Shown here: positions 1 to 7,630 of the stretch, piece by piece | How positions within the stretch are numbered: position 1 is the first letter of the stretch | Layout of the letters: the number at the start of each line of letters is the position of its first letter | DNA from: Planctomycetota bacterium | GTDB taxonomy: Bacteria; Planctomycetota; OFTM77 | Direction: 5' to 3' | Length of the DNA stretch: 35,247 nt | NCBI GenBank assembly: GCA_029260795.1 | Contig: JAJDCO010000032.1 | Location: 1 to 35,247, forward strand | Translations under genes and position numbers: made by a program | The notes under the pieces: model-generated | The model's input: only the letters and a program-made list of their open reading frames with translations | Told to the model about the DNA's origin: nothing | Database searches by the model: none

Positions 1-1365
1 GTTGCTCCCATCGTCGAGCGAGAGCACGATCGTTACGAGGTTGCCGTTCTCGGCTGGAGGCGACTGCGCCTCGAACCAGAACGGCTGTCCGGCCACCGGC
101 GCCGTCCCCGGAAACACGAGGGTGTGAAACTCGTCCGACCCGATGTCGTCCTCGCGTCCGGAATCGTCGACGCCGTCGCCGTCGAAGCCTCGGTTCTCGC
201 CCTCGATGTCGAGGATGACCGGAGCGCTCAGACGAAAATCGACGCACGGCGAGTCGAATCGAATTCGCAGATCCCCGGCTGCCGCGTTCACGAACTTGGG
301 GTCAACTGAAACGTCCGAGTCGTCGATGATCCCGGTGCCGATGACGGATCCCGAGGATCTGAAGTTCACGTTGTCCAGCGGCGTGTTTCCCCAGGCGACC
401 GATGCTCCGATGTGTCCGAAGACGAGACCGGACGTCCCCGAGCGCATCGCACCCCCGAATCCTCCGTTTCCTTCGACCGTGGTCTGAAAGACTCCGATCG
501 AGGCGAGGGGGTCGTAGCATCGAATCCCGAAGTAGGGAATGTAGAAGCAGGCGTAGTCGCCCGAGGTGAACAGGCCTCCCCCGGCGTTCTTCGTGATCGT
601 CGAGTTGGTGAAGCGCGTCTGGATCGACGTCACGAAGCCCGGCTCGACGACTTGAGTGAAGCCGATGCCGCCATTGTGGGCGATCAGGTCGCGGTTCGAC
701 CCCACGGTGCTCCCGGACTGCCACAAGTGGATACGCACGCCGTCTTCCAGGTTCTTGCAGATCGAGTTGTCCTGGAGACCCCACCCGGAGCTGCCGTCGA
801 TTCCCTTTTGATAGAACCCGATTCGATTCTCTGTAATCGTATTGCCGAACAGTCGACCGTTCTCCGTGTCTACTCGCGTTCCAGCGTATACGCCGGCCCG
901 CAAGTTTCGAGTGATCGTATTGTTCACCAGGAAGACAAAGTAATTACCGGACTCGTCATGGACACCGACACCGTCGCTGCCACCTTCAATCGTGAGCCCT
1001 TCGATTCTCGTCTCGGCGAAGTAGATCGTGTTGTGCACTTGAAAGACACGCGACTCTCCGACTCCGATGACTCGAGTATTGTCCGGTCCTTCGGTCGAGC
1101 GCACCGTCAACCCTGATGGCGGAACGAGCGGAAAGACCTCGCCAAGGGCAGAGTCATATGCCCCCGGTTCGACGTGCAGGGTGTCCCCGATTCCCGAGAT
1201 CTGGGCAAAGGCGCGAGTGATCGTCTTCCAGGGCGAGGCCTCACTCCCGACTCCGGCTGCGTCATCGCCGCTCACGGCATCGACCCAGTAGTCGTCGGCG
1301 GTAGCCGACCGTGCGCAGGGCGATACGAGCAGTGTGACGACCAGGAAAAAAAGTCGATTCTTCAT
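1..1365 (-). CDS. Secreted DUF1565 right-handed beta-helix protein, C-terminus off the window
   Basis: The reading frame is open for 455 codons and runs off the left edge, so the C-terminus is missing. It starts with an ATG at 1365, six bases after an AGGAG ribosome binding site. Residues 1-23 form a signal peptide (charged MKNR, hydrophobic LFFLVVTLLVS). Residues 25-95 match the DUF1565 pattern: YWVDAVSGDD, then SPWKTITRAFAQ, then GDTLHVEPGAY and a GEVFPL motif. Residues 95-340 are Asn/Gly-rich beta-helix rungs such as NNTITRNLRAGVY and NTITENRIGFYQ. Residues near 385-410 carry an acidic EGENRGFDGDGVDDSG stretch typical of the end of such helices. The family is exported and probably binds or cleaves polysaccharide, but no catalytic site can be assigned. 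It starts 26 bases after the hydrolase gene ends and is probably co-transcribed with it. Confidence 0.85.
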   Translation of the reverse strand, partial: MKNRLFFLVVTLLVSPCARSATADDYWVDAVSGDDAAGVGSEASPWKTITRAFAQISGIGDTLHVEPGAYDSALGEVFPLVPPSGLTVRSTEGPDNTRVIGVGESRVFQVHNTIYFAETRIEGLTIEGGSDGVGVHDESGNYFVFLVNNTITRNLRAGVYAGTRVDTENGRLFGNTITENRIGFYQKGIDGSSGWGLQDNSICKNLEDGVRIHLWQSGSTVGSNRDLIAHNGGIGFTQVVEPGFVTSIQTRFTNSTITKNAGGGLFTSGDYACFYIPYFGIRCYDPLASIGVFQTTVEGNGGFGGAMRSGTSGLVFGHIGASVAWGNTPLDNVNFRSSGSVIGTGIIDDSDVSVDPKFVNAAAGDLRIRFDSPCVDFRLSAPVILDIEGENRGFDGDGVDDSGREDDIGSDEFHTLVFPGTAPVAGQPFWFEAQSPPAENGNLVTIVLSLDDGSN

Positions 1366-1391
1366 GTCGGTCTCCTTCTCGGCTCGCTCGC

Positions 1392-4300
1392 TCAGTGCTG
1401 GTGTCCGCCGCCACCACCCGGGCCGCCGACGGTGTAGGAGGGCGACTTGTAGGCGTAGACGTACGCGTCGCTGCCGATGAAGAGGTAGTCGACGCGCTTC
1501 TGCGAGTTCTCGGGATCGACCTGCTCGCGCAGGACCTCGATCGAATTGAAGGCCCCGAGGTTCCATCCAAGCCCCTCGCTCTCGTAGCGCGGCGTGGTCA
1601 GGTTGACGGTCTTGTTGGATCGATCGATGCTGTAGACGGCGAAGGTCTGGGACTTGCCGACGATGACCTCGAGCTGATTCTGGCAGGAGCACTTGCCGAG
1701 TGCCGGCCCGACCCACAGACCCGTGCAGCTCGCCTCGGCGAGATCGCCGTTGAAGATGCGCGAGAGCTCGCCCGAGCCGTTGCTCTCGAAGATCATCAGG
1801 TGGCTGTCGGTCTCGTCGGGGTCGCTGGCGTCACCGTAGATGGCGCCGACCGCGAACACTTCATCGAGCGTGTCCTGAGAGGTAGCCGGGTCGATGTTGT
1901 AGGTGGCCAGGCCGGCCAGAGTCCAACCGAAGTCGCCCATCGGATCGTCCGAGGGGTCATCGTCCTTCCAGCTCGTCCAAGGGGTGCTCCCGACGCCCAA
2001 CTTGTATGTCACCAGCCGACCGCCGTTCGTTGCCAAGACCGTCTCGAGAATCGCCGTACCGTTGCTGTTGTCGAGGTTCCCCATCCGGACGGCGTTCCCG
2101 AAGGCCCGCAGCGACCACGTGTAGTAGCGGTCGTCCAGCATGAAGGTCTTGCCCGTCGAGGTCGGCTGCCGATCGATGCCAGGAGAACCAGCAAGGTAGT
2201 CGAGCTTGGAAAGCAGCCGTCCCTTGTTGTTCGCGGTCGTTTGATCACCGATCATCGCGAGATCCCACTGGCCGGAGCTCTGGAGCTGGCCGACGTCGAC
2301 CGTCTCTTGGAAGACGTGGGTGTCGAGATCGAGGAGACTGTCCTTGTCCCAGAACACGTTCCACGCATTGCCAGCGTCCGGGCCTTGGCCCACCAACGCC
2401 GCCGCCCGCCGATCCGGGTTGAACGTCCGGCACACCACGTCGCGCGCGCGGCGCTCGTCGATCAGGCCCGTTAGCGCGTCGACGCGGTAGTAGGCCGAGC
2501 CGGCCGGGCCGCGGCCGGGCCAGGTGAATGTGAAAGCGCCGGCGAAGGCGTCCCAGTAGGTGAAGTGGGCGATGACGTTGAGCGAGGGGGTCAGGTCGAC
2601 GTCGAGGTTCGGGAAGTCAGTCTGGCTCTGACCGAGTGAGCTGAAGCTGTCGGCGAAGGCCTTCAGACCGTAGGCCAGGCAAAGAGGCTCTTCCTGATGG
2701 AGGAGCGACAGACCTGAGGTCGGGAAGCTCGAGGGCACGTCGGCCACGAACACCACGCCGTGCACCGTCGTGCCGAAGAGACGCTTGTCGCTTCCGACAG
2801 TCGCGACCTCGAGGCTGAGGATCGGGGCCTTCCGAAGGCGAGGAGTGGCCTCTCCTTGGAGGTGACAGCGCTGCGGACTCCAGTACACCGATGTGCTGCC
2901 ATTCTGGACCTCACTGAAGCCGCTCGTCAGGTCGAAGTCGAAGAAGTGGATGCCGTCTTTGCCGCCCAGCGCGAGCGTGGCCGTGCTGCCGTCGTTCGAG
3001 AGGACCTCGAAGCAATCGAGCGGCAGGTAGATCTTTCGCCCGTTGTCGGTGTTGTTCGGATCCAGGTCGATCGCCTCCTCGACCAGCACGCGAATCTCGT
3101 TCTGCGAGGAGTCCTTCAAGATCGTCCCGTCGGCCGCCACCGCAATCAGGTTGCGCTCGACGTCCGTGGACGAGTTGTAGTCCTGAAACTCTCCAGGGAT
3201 CCCTACGATGAGGTACACGGTCGTGCTCGAGACCGTCACCTTTCGGATCTGGCACGGTGTCATCTTCAGGTAGTGACTGAAGCCGTAGTTGGCGGCACCC
3301 GAGACGAATGTCGAACTGAAGCTGAAGTCGCCTGAGCTCTCGACGATCGGCGCGAAGTAGCCGCGGGCCGTGCCGGCGAGCAGCTCACCGGTGGCGTCGT
3401 CGTAGACCAGCTCGGTCACGGGCTCGAAGTCCTCGGCGGTGCCGACCGAGATCGTCCCGGTCGTGATGTCGGTGACATCGAGGCGTTGGAGGCGACAGGC
3501 GTTCGGCTTGCCGCTGGTGGCGTGGGCTATACCGGTGCCGACGATGAAGACGGACGTCGCTCCCGAGACATGCGCGCCGATCGCGAGATCGGGGTTCTCG
3601 CGTTCGCCGCCATAGACCATAGGCCCCGTGAGCTGCCTGGCATCGAACACCGAGGCCGTCGAGTCGTACCAGATCCCCCAGATCTCGCCCGAGTGGCTCA
3701 TCGCCACCAGACCCGTCATCGTGCCGCCGCCCGGTTTGGCAAAGGTGCCCGAGTCGAGCCCCGTGATCGCGGTCCCCATGTCCGGGCTGCGCCACTCGAA
3801 GACCAGAGCATCGTTGGTCTCGTCCCACTCCAGGATGTGGACGAATCCGGCCGACTCGCCGTAGACGACCTCGAGGTTGCCGTCGTCGTCGATGTCCTCG
3901 ACGATCAGGTTGTGGTTGATGCCGGGCTCGATGCCAGTACCCAGGAACCCGCGACCGTTGCCGTTGGGCGGAGCCTCGGTCCACAGGCGCGTCAGCGACA
4001 GGGCACCCGACGGCGTGGCAGGCGGCGAGCTGATCGTGGCTTCGTGGAAGACGTAGTCGGAGATCGAGTTGAGCGGCGCGACGTTCTCGTCGATGGCGAT
4101 GGCCGGCGGCGGGTCTTGCCATACGGGAGACCCTTGGGACTTCCAGTTGTCGTGGCGCGCCTTGAGCCAGTCGACGACGTTTCCGCCCGAGGGGATCGTC
4201 GCATTGTTGGGAAAGTACGTGCCCGGGTGGAGGAGCAGGGCGAGGCCTTCGCCACTCGCGCCCGAATGCTCCTGGAAGGCGTAGGGAAGGACGATCCCGT

Positions 4301-5390
4301 AGTCGGAGTAGGGGATCGACGTGTTCGGGATGTTCGTGTTCTCGAGCACGTCATCGAACTGATGGCGGAACACGTTGGCCAGGGTCACGAGGTCTTCGTC
4401 AGCGCCGATAAGGACGAAGGGACGATAGAAGAGCGCGGTCTGGGCGGCGGCGCGCGCCTGGAGCCGTTTCAACACAGAAGCGTTGGCCAGCGCGTCGCTC
4501 TGGTTGCCCGTCGAGATCTGGTACTCGATGAGCTCCTGGACCTCGTGGAGATACCAGGCGTCCTCGATCCAGACGTTGCTTCCGGGTACTTGAGCCTCCG
4601 AGCCGTAGTTGGACAGGAACTGCCCCGCTCGCTGCAGCCGCTCGGTTCCATAGAAGCCCTCGGGACCGACGCCGGCTGCGCCCACGGCCAAGCAGCCGTC
4701 GAACTCTTGCGGATCGAGCATGCTCTGGAGGAGCGCGATGCTGGCCCCGAACGAGGCACCCGCGATGAAGGTGTTCTTGACGTCGAAGCAATAGTCCTCG
4801 TCGAGGGCAAGGCGATCGCGGATGTCCTTCAGCAGCGTGATATTGTGCTGCATCATCTGCCACACGGGATGGTTGCCCGAGCCCCCGTTGCCCATGGCGA
4901 CGATGGCCCAACGATCGGCGCCTTCGCGATAGGGTATCGACTGGAGAAAGATCGGGATCGCGAAGTTCGGCAGCTTGGGACCGGCAGCGTTCGAGCACGG
5001 GACCGTTCCTTGGTCGAGGTGCTCGGGTATCGCGTGCAGCGTGCCCGCTGTCGCCCGGCAGCCGATGAAGAGATCGACGTCGCGGGGGCCAGCGGTGACG
5101 CAGTTCACGACATCAAAGAACGTCTTGGGATAGAAGATCACACCCCGATCGCCGTTGAGCGTGTACCTCTGGTAAAGATACTCGATCTCCTTGCTGGGCG
5201 AAGTATCGAGCCGGTCCAGGTAGCAAGTCCGGCCGGTCTGGATCGAGCCGAGGCTGAGCTGGCCCAGATGGCTCGTGATCGGGACCGGATTCTCCCAGCT
5301 CGTTCCCCAAGTCGGCCAACCTTGGAGCAGGTTCAGGAGCGCGCCGTCCCCGTACATCATCCCGCCCTTGTCGGAGGCGGCCTCCTGCAA
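1392..5390 (-). CDS. Secreted alpha/beta-hydrolase fused to FG-GAP-like beta-propeller (body of a frameshifted gene)
   Basis: This is the 1332-residue open body of a larger gene. Residues 60-400 look like an alpha/beta hydrolase: a nucleophile elbow GASFG with Ser213, a following GADED segment (Asp331 or Asp333) and a late EHSG histidine (His375) could form the triad. From about residue 470 onward the protein has propeller-like repeats, including an FG-GAP/VCBS-type calcium motif DIDDDGNLEVVYG near 495. It ends in a Gly-rich tail and HQH. The first available in-frame start is a TTG at 5390 with no ribosome binding site, and it would give a cytoplasmic product. The frame is open upstream without a start, and a good signal peptide sits one base out of frame at 5538 (see next feature). 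The intended product is therefore probably a 1381-residue exported esterase or peptidase. Substrate unknown. Confidence 0.75.
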   Translation of the reverse strand: MQEAASDKGGMMYGDGALLNLLQGWPTWGTSWENPVPITSHLGQLSLGSIQTGRTCYLDRLDTSPSKEIEYLYQRYTLNGDRGVIFYPKTFFDVVNCVTAGPRDVDLFIGCRATAGTLHAIPEHLDQGTVPCSNAAGPKLPNFAIPIFLQSIPYREGADRWAIVAMGNGGSGNHPVWQMMQHNITLLKDIRDRLALDEDYCFDVKNTFIAGASFGASIALLQSMLDPQEFDGCLAVGAAGVGPEGFYGTERLQRAGQFLSNYGSEAQVPGSNVWIEDAWYLHEVQELIEYQISTGNQSDALANASVLKRLQARAAAQTALFYRPFVLIGADEDLVTLANVFRHQFDDVLENTNIPNTSIPYSDYGIVLPYAFQEHSGASGEGLALLLHPGTYFPNNATIPSGGNVVDWLKARHDNWKSQGSPVWQDPPPAIAIDENVAPLNSISDYVFHEATISSPPATPSGALSLTRLWTEAPPNGNGRGFLGTGIEPGINHNLIVEDIDDDGNLEVVYGESAGFVHILEWDETNDALVFEWRSPDMGTAITGLDSGTFAKPGGGTMTGLVAMSHSGEIWGIWYDSTASVFDARQLTGPMVYGGERENPDLAIGAHVSGATSVFIVGTGIAHATSGKPNACRLQRLDVTDITTGTISVGTAEDFEPVTELVYDDATGELLAGTARGYFAPIVESSGDFSFSSTFVSGAANYGFSHYLKMTPCQIRKVTVSSTTVYLIVGIPGEFQDYNSSTDVERNLIAVAADGTILKDSSQNEIRVLVEEAIDLDPNNTDNGRKIYLPLDCFEVLSNDGSTATLALGGKDGIHFFDFDLTSGFSEVQNGSTSVYWSPQRCHLQGEATPRLRKAPILSLEVATVGSDKRLFGTTVHGVVFVADVPSSFPTSGLSLLHQEEPLCLAYGLKAFADSFSSLGQSQTDFPNLDVDLTPSLNVIAHFTYWDAFAGAFTFTWPGRGPAGSAYYRVDALTGLIDERRARDVVCRTFNPDRRAAALVGQGPDAGNAWNVFWDKDSLLDLDTHVFQETVDVGQLQSSGQWDLAMIGDQTTANNKGRLLSKLDYLAGSPGIDRQPTSTGKTFMLDDRYYTWSLRAFGNAVRMGNLDNSNGTAILETVLATNGGRLVTYKLGVGSTPWTSWKDDDPSDDPMGDFGWTLAGLATYNIDPATSQDTLDEVFAVGAIYGDASDPDETDSHLMIFESNGSGELSRIFNGDLAEASCTGLWVGPALGKCSCQNQLEVIVGKSQTFAVYSIDRSNKTVNLTTPRYESEGLGWNLGAFNSIEVLREQVDPENSQKRVDYLFIGSDAYVYAYKSPSYTVGGPGGGGGHQH

Positions 5391-5409
5391 GGCCGGCGTA
5401 TGAGCGCTG

Positions 5410-5538
5410 TCACCGTCTTGGAAGAAGACGGAGTCCTGTTGCGCTAAAGCGCTGTGGAGGGGGGCCGATACAAATGATGGCCAGGGCGGCGATGCTGAGG
5501 GCGGTCGTTCGCGTGCGATGAGTATTCTCGAGTGGCAT
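5410..5538 (-). other. Out-of-frame signal-peptide segment of the 1392-5390 hydrolase gene
   Basis: An ATG at 5538 follows an AAAGGGGAG-like ribosome binding site. It opens a 42-codon frame with a basic N-region (HRTRTT) and hydrophobic core (ALSIAALAIICIG), stopping at 5410-5412. Removing one base from the run of six C (plus-strand G at 5459-5464) joins it to the hydrolase frame. The junction then reads IGPLHSALAQQDSVFF, giving a clean signal peptidase site after SALA. This shows that the hydrolase gene begins here and is split by a single base, either in the organism or in the assembly. Confidence 0.8.
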
Positions 5539-5834
5539 GACTCCCCTTTCCCGGAAGCATGACGATCACGGGCAAGTCGGAGCGGGACCGCGGAGGGTGG
5601 CTGCGGCTCGAGCGTGATGGGTCCTTCTCGTCGGTCGATGAATGCGGCTTGTCATCGAAGGGAGCAGATCGACCGGAAGCTGTCAACATCGCGTCGTAAA
5701 GGGCTGGCGCTCATTCGGGAGCTTCAGGATTCCAGCCTCACGACCGAGGTGAGTTGCGAAGCCGTCAATACAGGCGGCGCAAATGGCGTTTGAACTGGGG
5801 TCCGTCTTGCGAAAAGGCTGGACCGCTCACCGTC
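5539..5834. other. Intergenic region, presumed promoter region of the hydrolase gene
   Basis: These 296 bases separate the SMR exporter gene from the hydrolase gene; both are on the minus strand. A TTGACA lies on the minus strand at 5681-5686, but no acceptable -10 box follows at 16-18 bases, so it is not called as a promoter. No RNA gene, riboswitch or strong terminator hairpin was recognised. Confidence 0.5.
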
Positions 5835-6161
5835 TCACTCCTGTGCCGTCGCCGTCAACCGCAGGCCGACGATCGACGCCAAGAGCAGCAGTAGGAACAC
5901 CGCGCGCAGCGCGGACAGCGGCTCCTTGAACAGCACGATGCCGCCGATGGCGGCACCAAGAGCGCCGATGCCGACCCACACCGCGTAGGCCGTGCCGATG
6001 GGGAGCGTGCGCACGGCGACCGCCAGCAGCCACATGCTGGCCACCAGTGTCACGGCCACGAACACCGAGGGGCCGAAGCGCGTGAAGCCAGCCGTGTACT
6101 TCAGGCCGACGGCCCAGCAGCTCTCGAGCAGGCCGGCGACGATGAGCAGCACCCACGCCAT
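5835..6161 (-). CDS. gdx: SMR-family exporter, Gdx/SugE subtype
   Basis: The 108-residue protein has the length and layout of the small multidrug resistance family, with four membrane helices at about 2-20, 32-48, 58-78 and 84-102. Glu13 in GLLESCWAVGLKYT is the essential proton/substrate-coupling residue, and the motifs WAVGLKYT and GTAYAVWVGIGA match the Gdx/SugE (guanidinium exporter) branch rather than the EmrE multidrug branch. The family works as an antiparallel dimer in the inner membrane and exchanges guanidinium for protons. The ATG at 6161 lies 28 bases after the amidohydrolase stop, so it should share that transcript. No guanidine riboswitch precedes it. Subtype is judged by motif only, so a quaternary-ammonium exporter is possible. 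Confidence 0.85.
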   Translation of the reverse strand: MAWVLLIVAGLLESCWAVGLKYTAGFTRFGPSVFVAVTLVASMWLLAVAVRTLPIGTAYAVWVGIGALGAAIGGIVLFKEPLSALRAVFLLLLLASIVGLRLTATAQE

Positions 6162-6189
6162 GTCGGCGCTCTCTTCGACCCGTCCGCGC

Positions 6190-7524
6190 TCAGCGCACGC
6201 CGCCGATGTCGACGGCTTCGACCGCGATCTTCGCTTTCTTGTACACGACGCCGTCCTTCATGACGAAGGCCACGTCTTCGAGGCGAGTGATGTCCTGCAA
6301 GGGGTCGCCGGTGACCGCGATGAGGTCGGCGTGATAGCCCTCGGCGATGGCGCCGATCTCGTCCTGAACACCGAGGAGATCGGCGGCCGACCAGGTCGCC
6401 GAGCGGATGGCTTCCATGGGCGGCACGCCCGCCTCGACCATGAGACCGAACTCCTGCGCGTTCGTGCCGTGCTTGGAGACGCCGCAGTCGGTGCCGAAGG
6501 CGATCTTGACGCCCGAGCGATGCACCTTGCCGAGCATTTTCATGAGCACGGGGCCGATCGAGCGCGCCTTGGGTCGTACGATCTCGGGCAGGAGCCCATC
6601 GATCTCGGCCATCTGCGCGACCTCGCGTCCGGCCATGAGCGTCGGCACCAGGTAGGTGCCCTTCTTCTTCATGAGCGCGATCACCTCGTCGTCGATGAAG
6701 GTGCCGTGCTCGATCGAGGCGACGCCGGCCTCGACGGCCCGCAGCATGCCCTCGGCGCCGTGCGCATGGGCGGCGACCTTGAGGCCGTAGTCGCGGGCCG
6801 TGTCGACGACCGCCTGGACCTCGTCGAGGGTGAACTGCGGGTTGAGCCCGTTCTTGGCTTGGCTGAGCACGCCGCCGGTGGCCGTGATCTTGATCAGGTC
6901 GGCGCCTTCCTTGTAGCGCTGGCGCACCGCCTTGCGGGCATCCTCGATGCCGTTGACGACGCCCTCGTCCGGACCCGGATTCCCGCGCAGCCAGGACGCG
7001 ACGCCGTTGGTGGGGTCGGCATGGCCGCCGGTGGTCGCGATCGCCTTGCCGGCCGAGTAGATGCGCGGCCCGATCACGTGTCCCTTGTCGATCGCCTTGC
7101 GCATCGAGATCGTCAGGCGATACGTGTCCCCGAGGTCCCGGACGGTCGTGAAGCCGGCCAGCAGGGTCTTCTCGGCATACCCGACCATGCGGAAGGCCAT
7201 CTCGCCTTCCTCCATCCGGAAGTCCTCGTTGTACGAGTCCGGACCGAGCTCGCCCGACAGATGCGTGTGCATGTCCATCAAGCCGGGCAGCACGGTGTGG
7301 TGGGTGAGGTCGATCAGTCGCTCGCCATCCTTCGGCGGCGCGTAGCCCGACTCGACCGCCGTGATCCTGTCACCCTCGATGCGGATCGTGGTCTGCTCGA
7401 GGACCTCCCCGGAGCGCACGTCCAGCAAGCGACCGGCGTGGATGACGATGCCGGCTTGCGGCGAGTCTTGAAGGGGCGGGGCGAAGGGGAGCAGGAACAG
7501 GACGAGGGGCAGGATGAACGGCAT
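6190..7524 (-). CDS. Exported amidohydrolase (imidazolonepropionase / Xaa-Pro dipeptidase-like)
   Basis: The 444-residue protein starts with a signal peptide (PFILPLVLFLLPFAPP), so it acts outside the cytoplasm. The amidohydrolase metal site is complete: His86 and His88 in MDMHTHL, the probably carboxylated Lys212 in DLIKITATGG, His253 in AAHAHG, His273 in SIEHGTF and Asp346 in FGTDCG. This is a binuclear-metal pattern. The closest family is the group annotated as imidazolonepropionase-related amidohydrolases or prolidase-like carboxypeptidases, which hydrolyse N-acyl amino acids or dipeptides; the actual substrate cannot be read. The ATG at 7524 follows GAGGAG with eight bases between, and a TATAAT box lies 47 bases upstream. 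It is followed by the SMR exporter. Confidence 0.88.
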   Translation of the reverse strand: MPFILPLVLFLLPFAPPLQDSPQAGIVIHAGRLLDVRSGEVLEQTTIRIEGDRITAVESGYAPPKDGERLIDLTHHTVLPGLMDMHTHLSGELGPDSYNEDFRMEEGEMAFRMVGYAEKTLLAGFTTVRDLGDTYRLTISMRKAIDKGHVIGPRIYSAGKAIATTGGHADPTNGVASWLRGNPGPDEGVVNGIEDARKAVRQRYKEGADLIKITATGGVLSQAKNGLNPQFTLDEVQAVVDTARDYGLKVAAHAHGAEGMLRAVEAGVASIEHGTFIDDEVIALMKKKGTYLVPTLMAGREVAQMAEIDGLLPEIVRPKARSIGPVLMKMLGKVHRSGVKIAFGTDCGVSKHGTNAQEFGLMVEAGVPPMEAIRSATWSAADLLGVQDEIGAIAEGYHADLIAVTGDPLQDITRLEDVAFVMKDGVVYKKAKIAVEAVDIGGVR

Positions 7525-7570
7525 GGTCGCATCTCCTCGAGCGTAGGTCGGGGCCTGAGACGAGGAGAGG

Positions 7571-7599
7571 ATTATACCGCGGAGAAACGGGGGAGGACC
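7571..7599 (-). promoter_or_regulatory. Promoter of the amidohydrolase-gdx unit
   Basis: A perfect TATAAT is present on the minus strand at 7571-7576, striking in DNA this GC-rich. The expected start of transcription lies near 7564, giving a leader of about 40 bases that contains the GAGGAG ribosome binding site of the amidohydrolase. The -35 position (about 7594-7599, GGTCCT) is poor and overlaps the upstream terminator hairpin, so an activator or a -10-driven promoter is likely. Confidence 0.5.
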
Positions 7600-7619
7600 C
7601 GCCCGATGGCGGATCCTCC
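7592..7619 (-). terminator. Hairpin terminator of the DUF6259 gene
   Basis: GGAGGACCCGCC (7592-7603) pairs with GGCGGATCCTCC (7608-7619) with one mismatch and a four-base loop, and the stem can be extended at its base. It begins 11 bases after the DUF6259 stop codon. On the minus strand only a short GTTTC follows, so it is a weak intrinsic terminator by U-tract but a strong one by stem. Confidence 0.5.
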
Positions 7620-7630
7620 TCCGAGTCGAC

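Noticed and set aside
5681..5686. TTGACA on the minus strand as the hydrolase -35 box
   Set aside because: No sequence near TATAAT lies 16-18 bases downstream.
6162..6189. Guanidine riboswitch in front of the Gdx/SugE-type gene
   Set aside because: Only 28 bases separate the genes, too short for any guanidine riboswitch, and no matching motif is found in front of the amidohydrolase.
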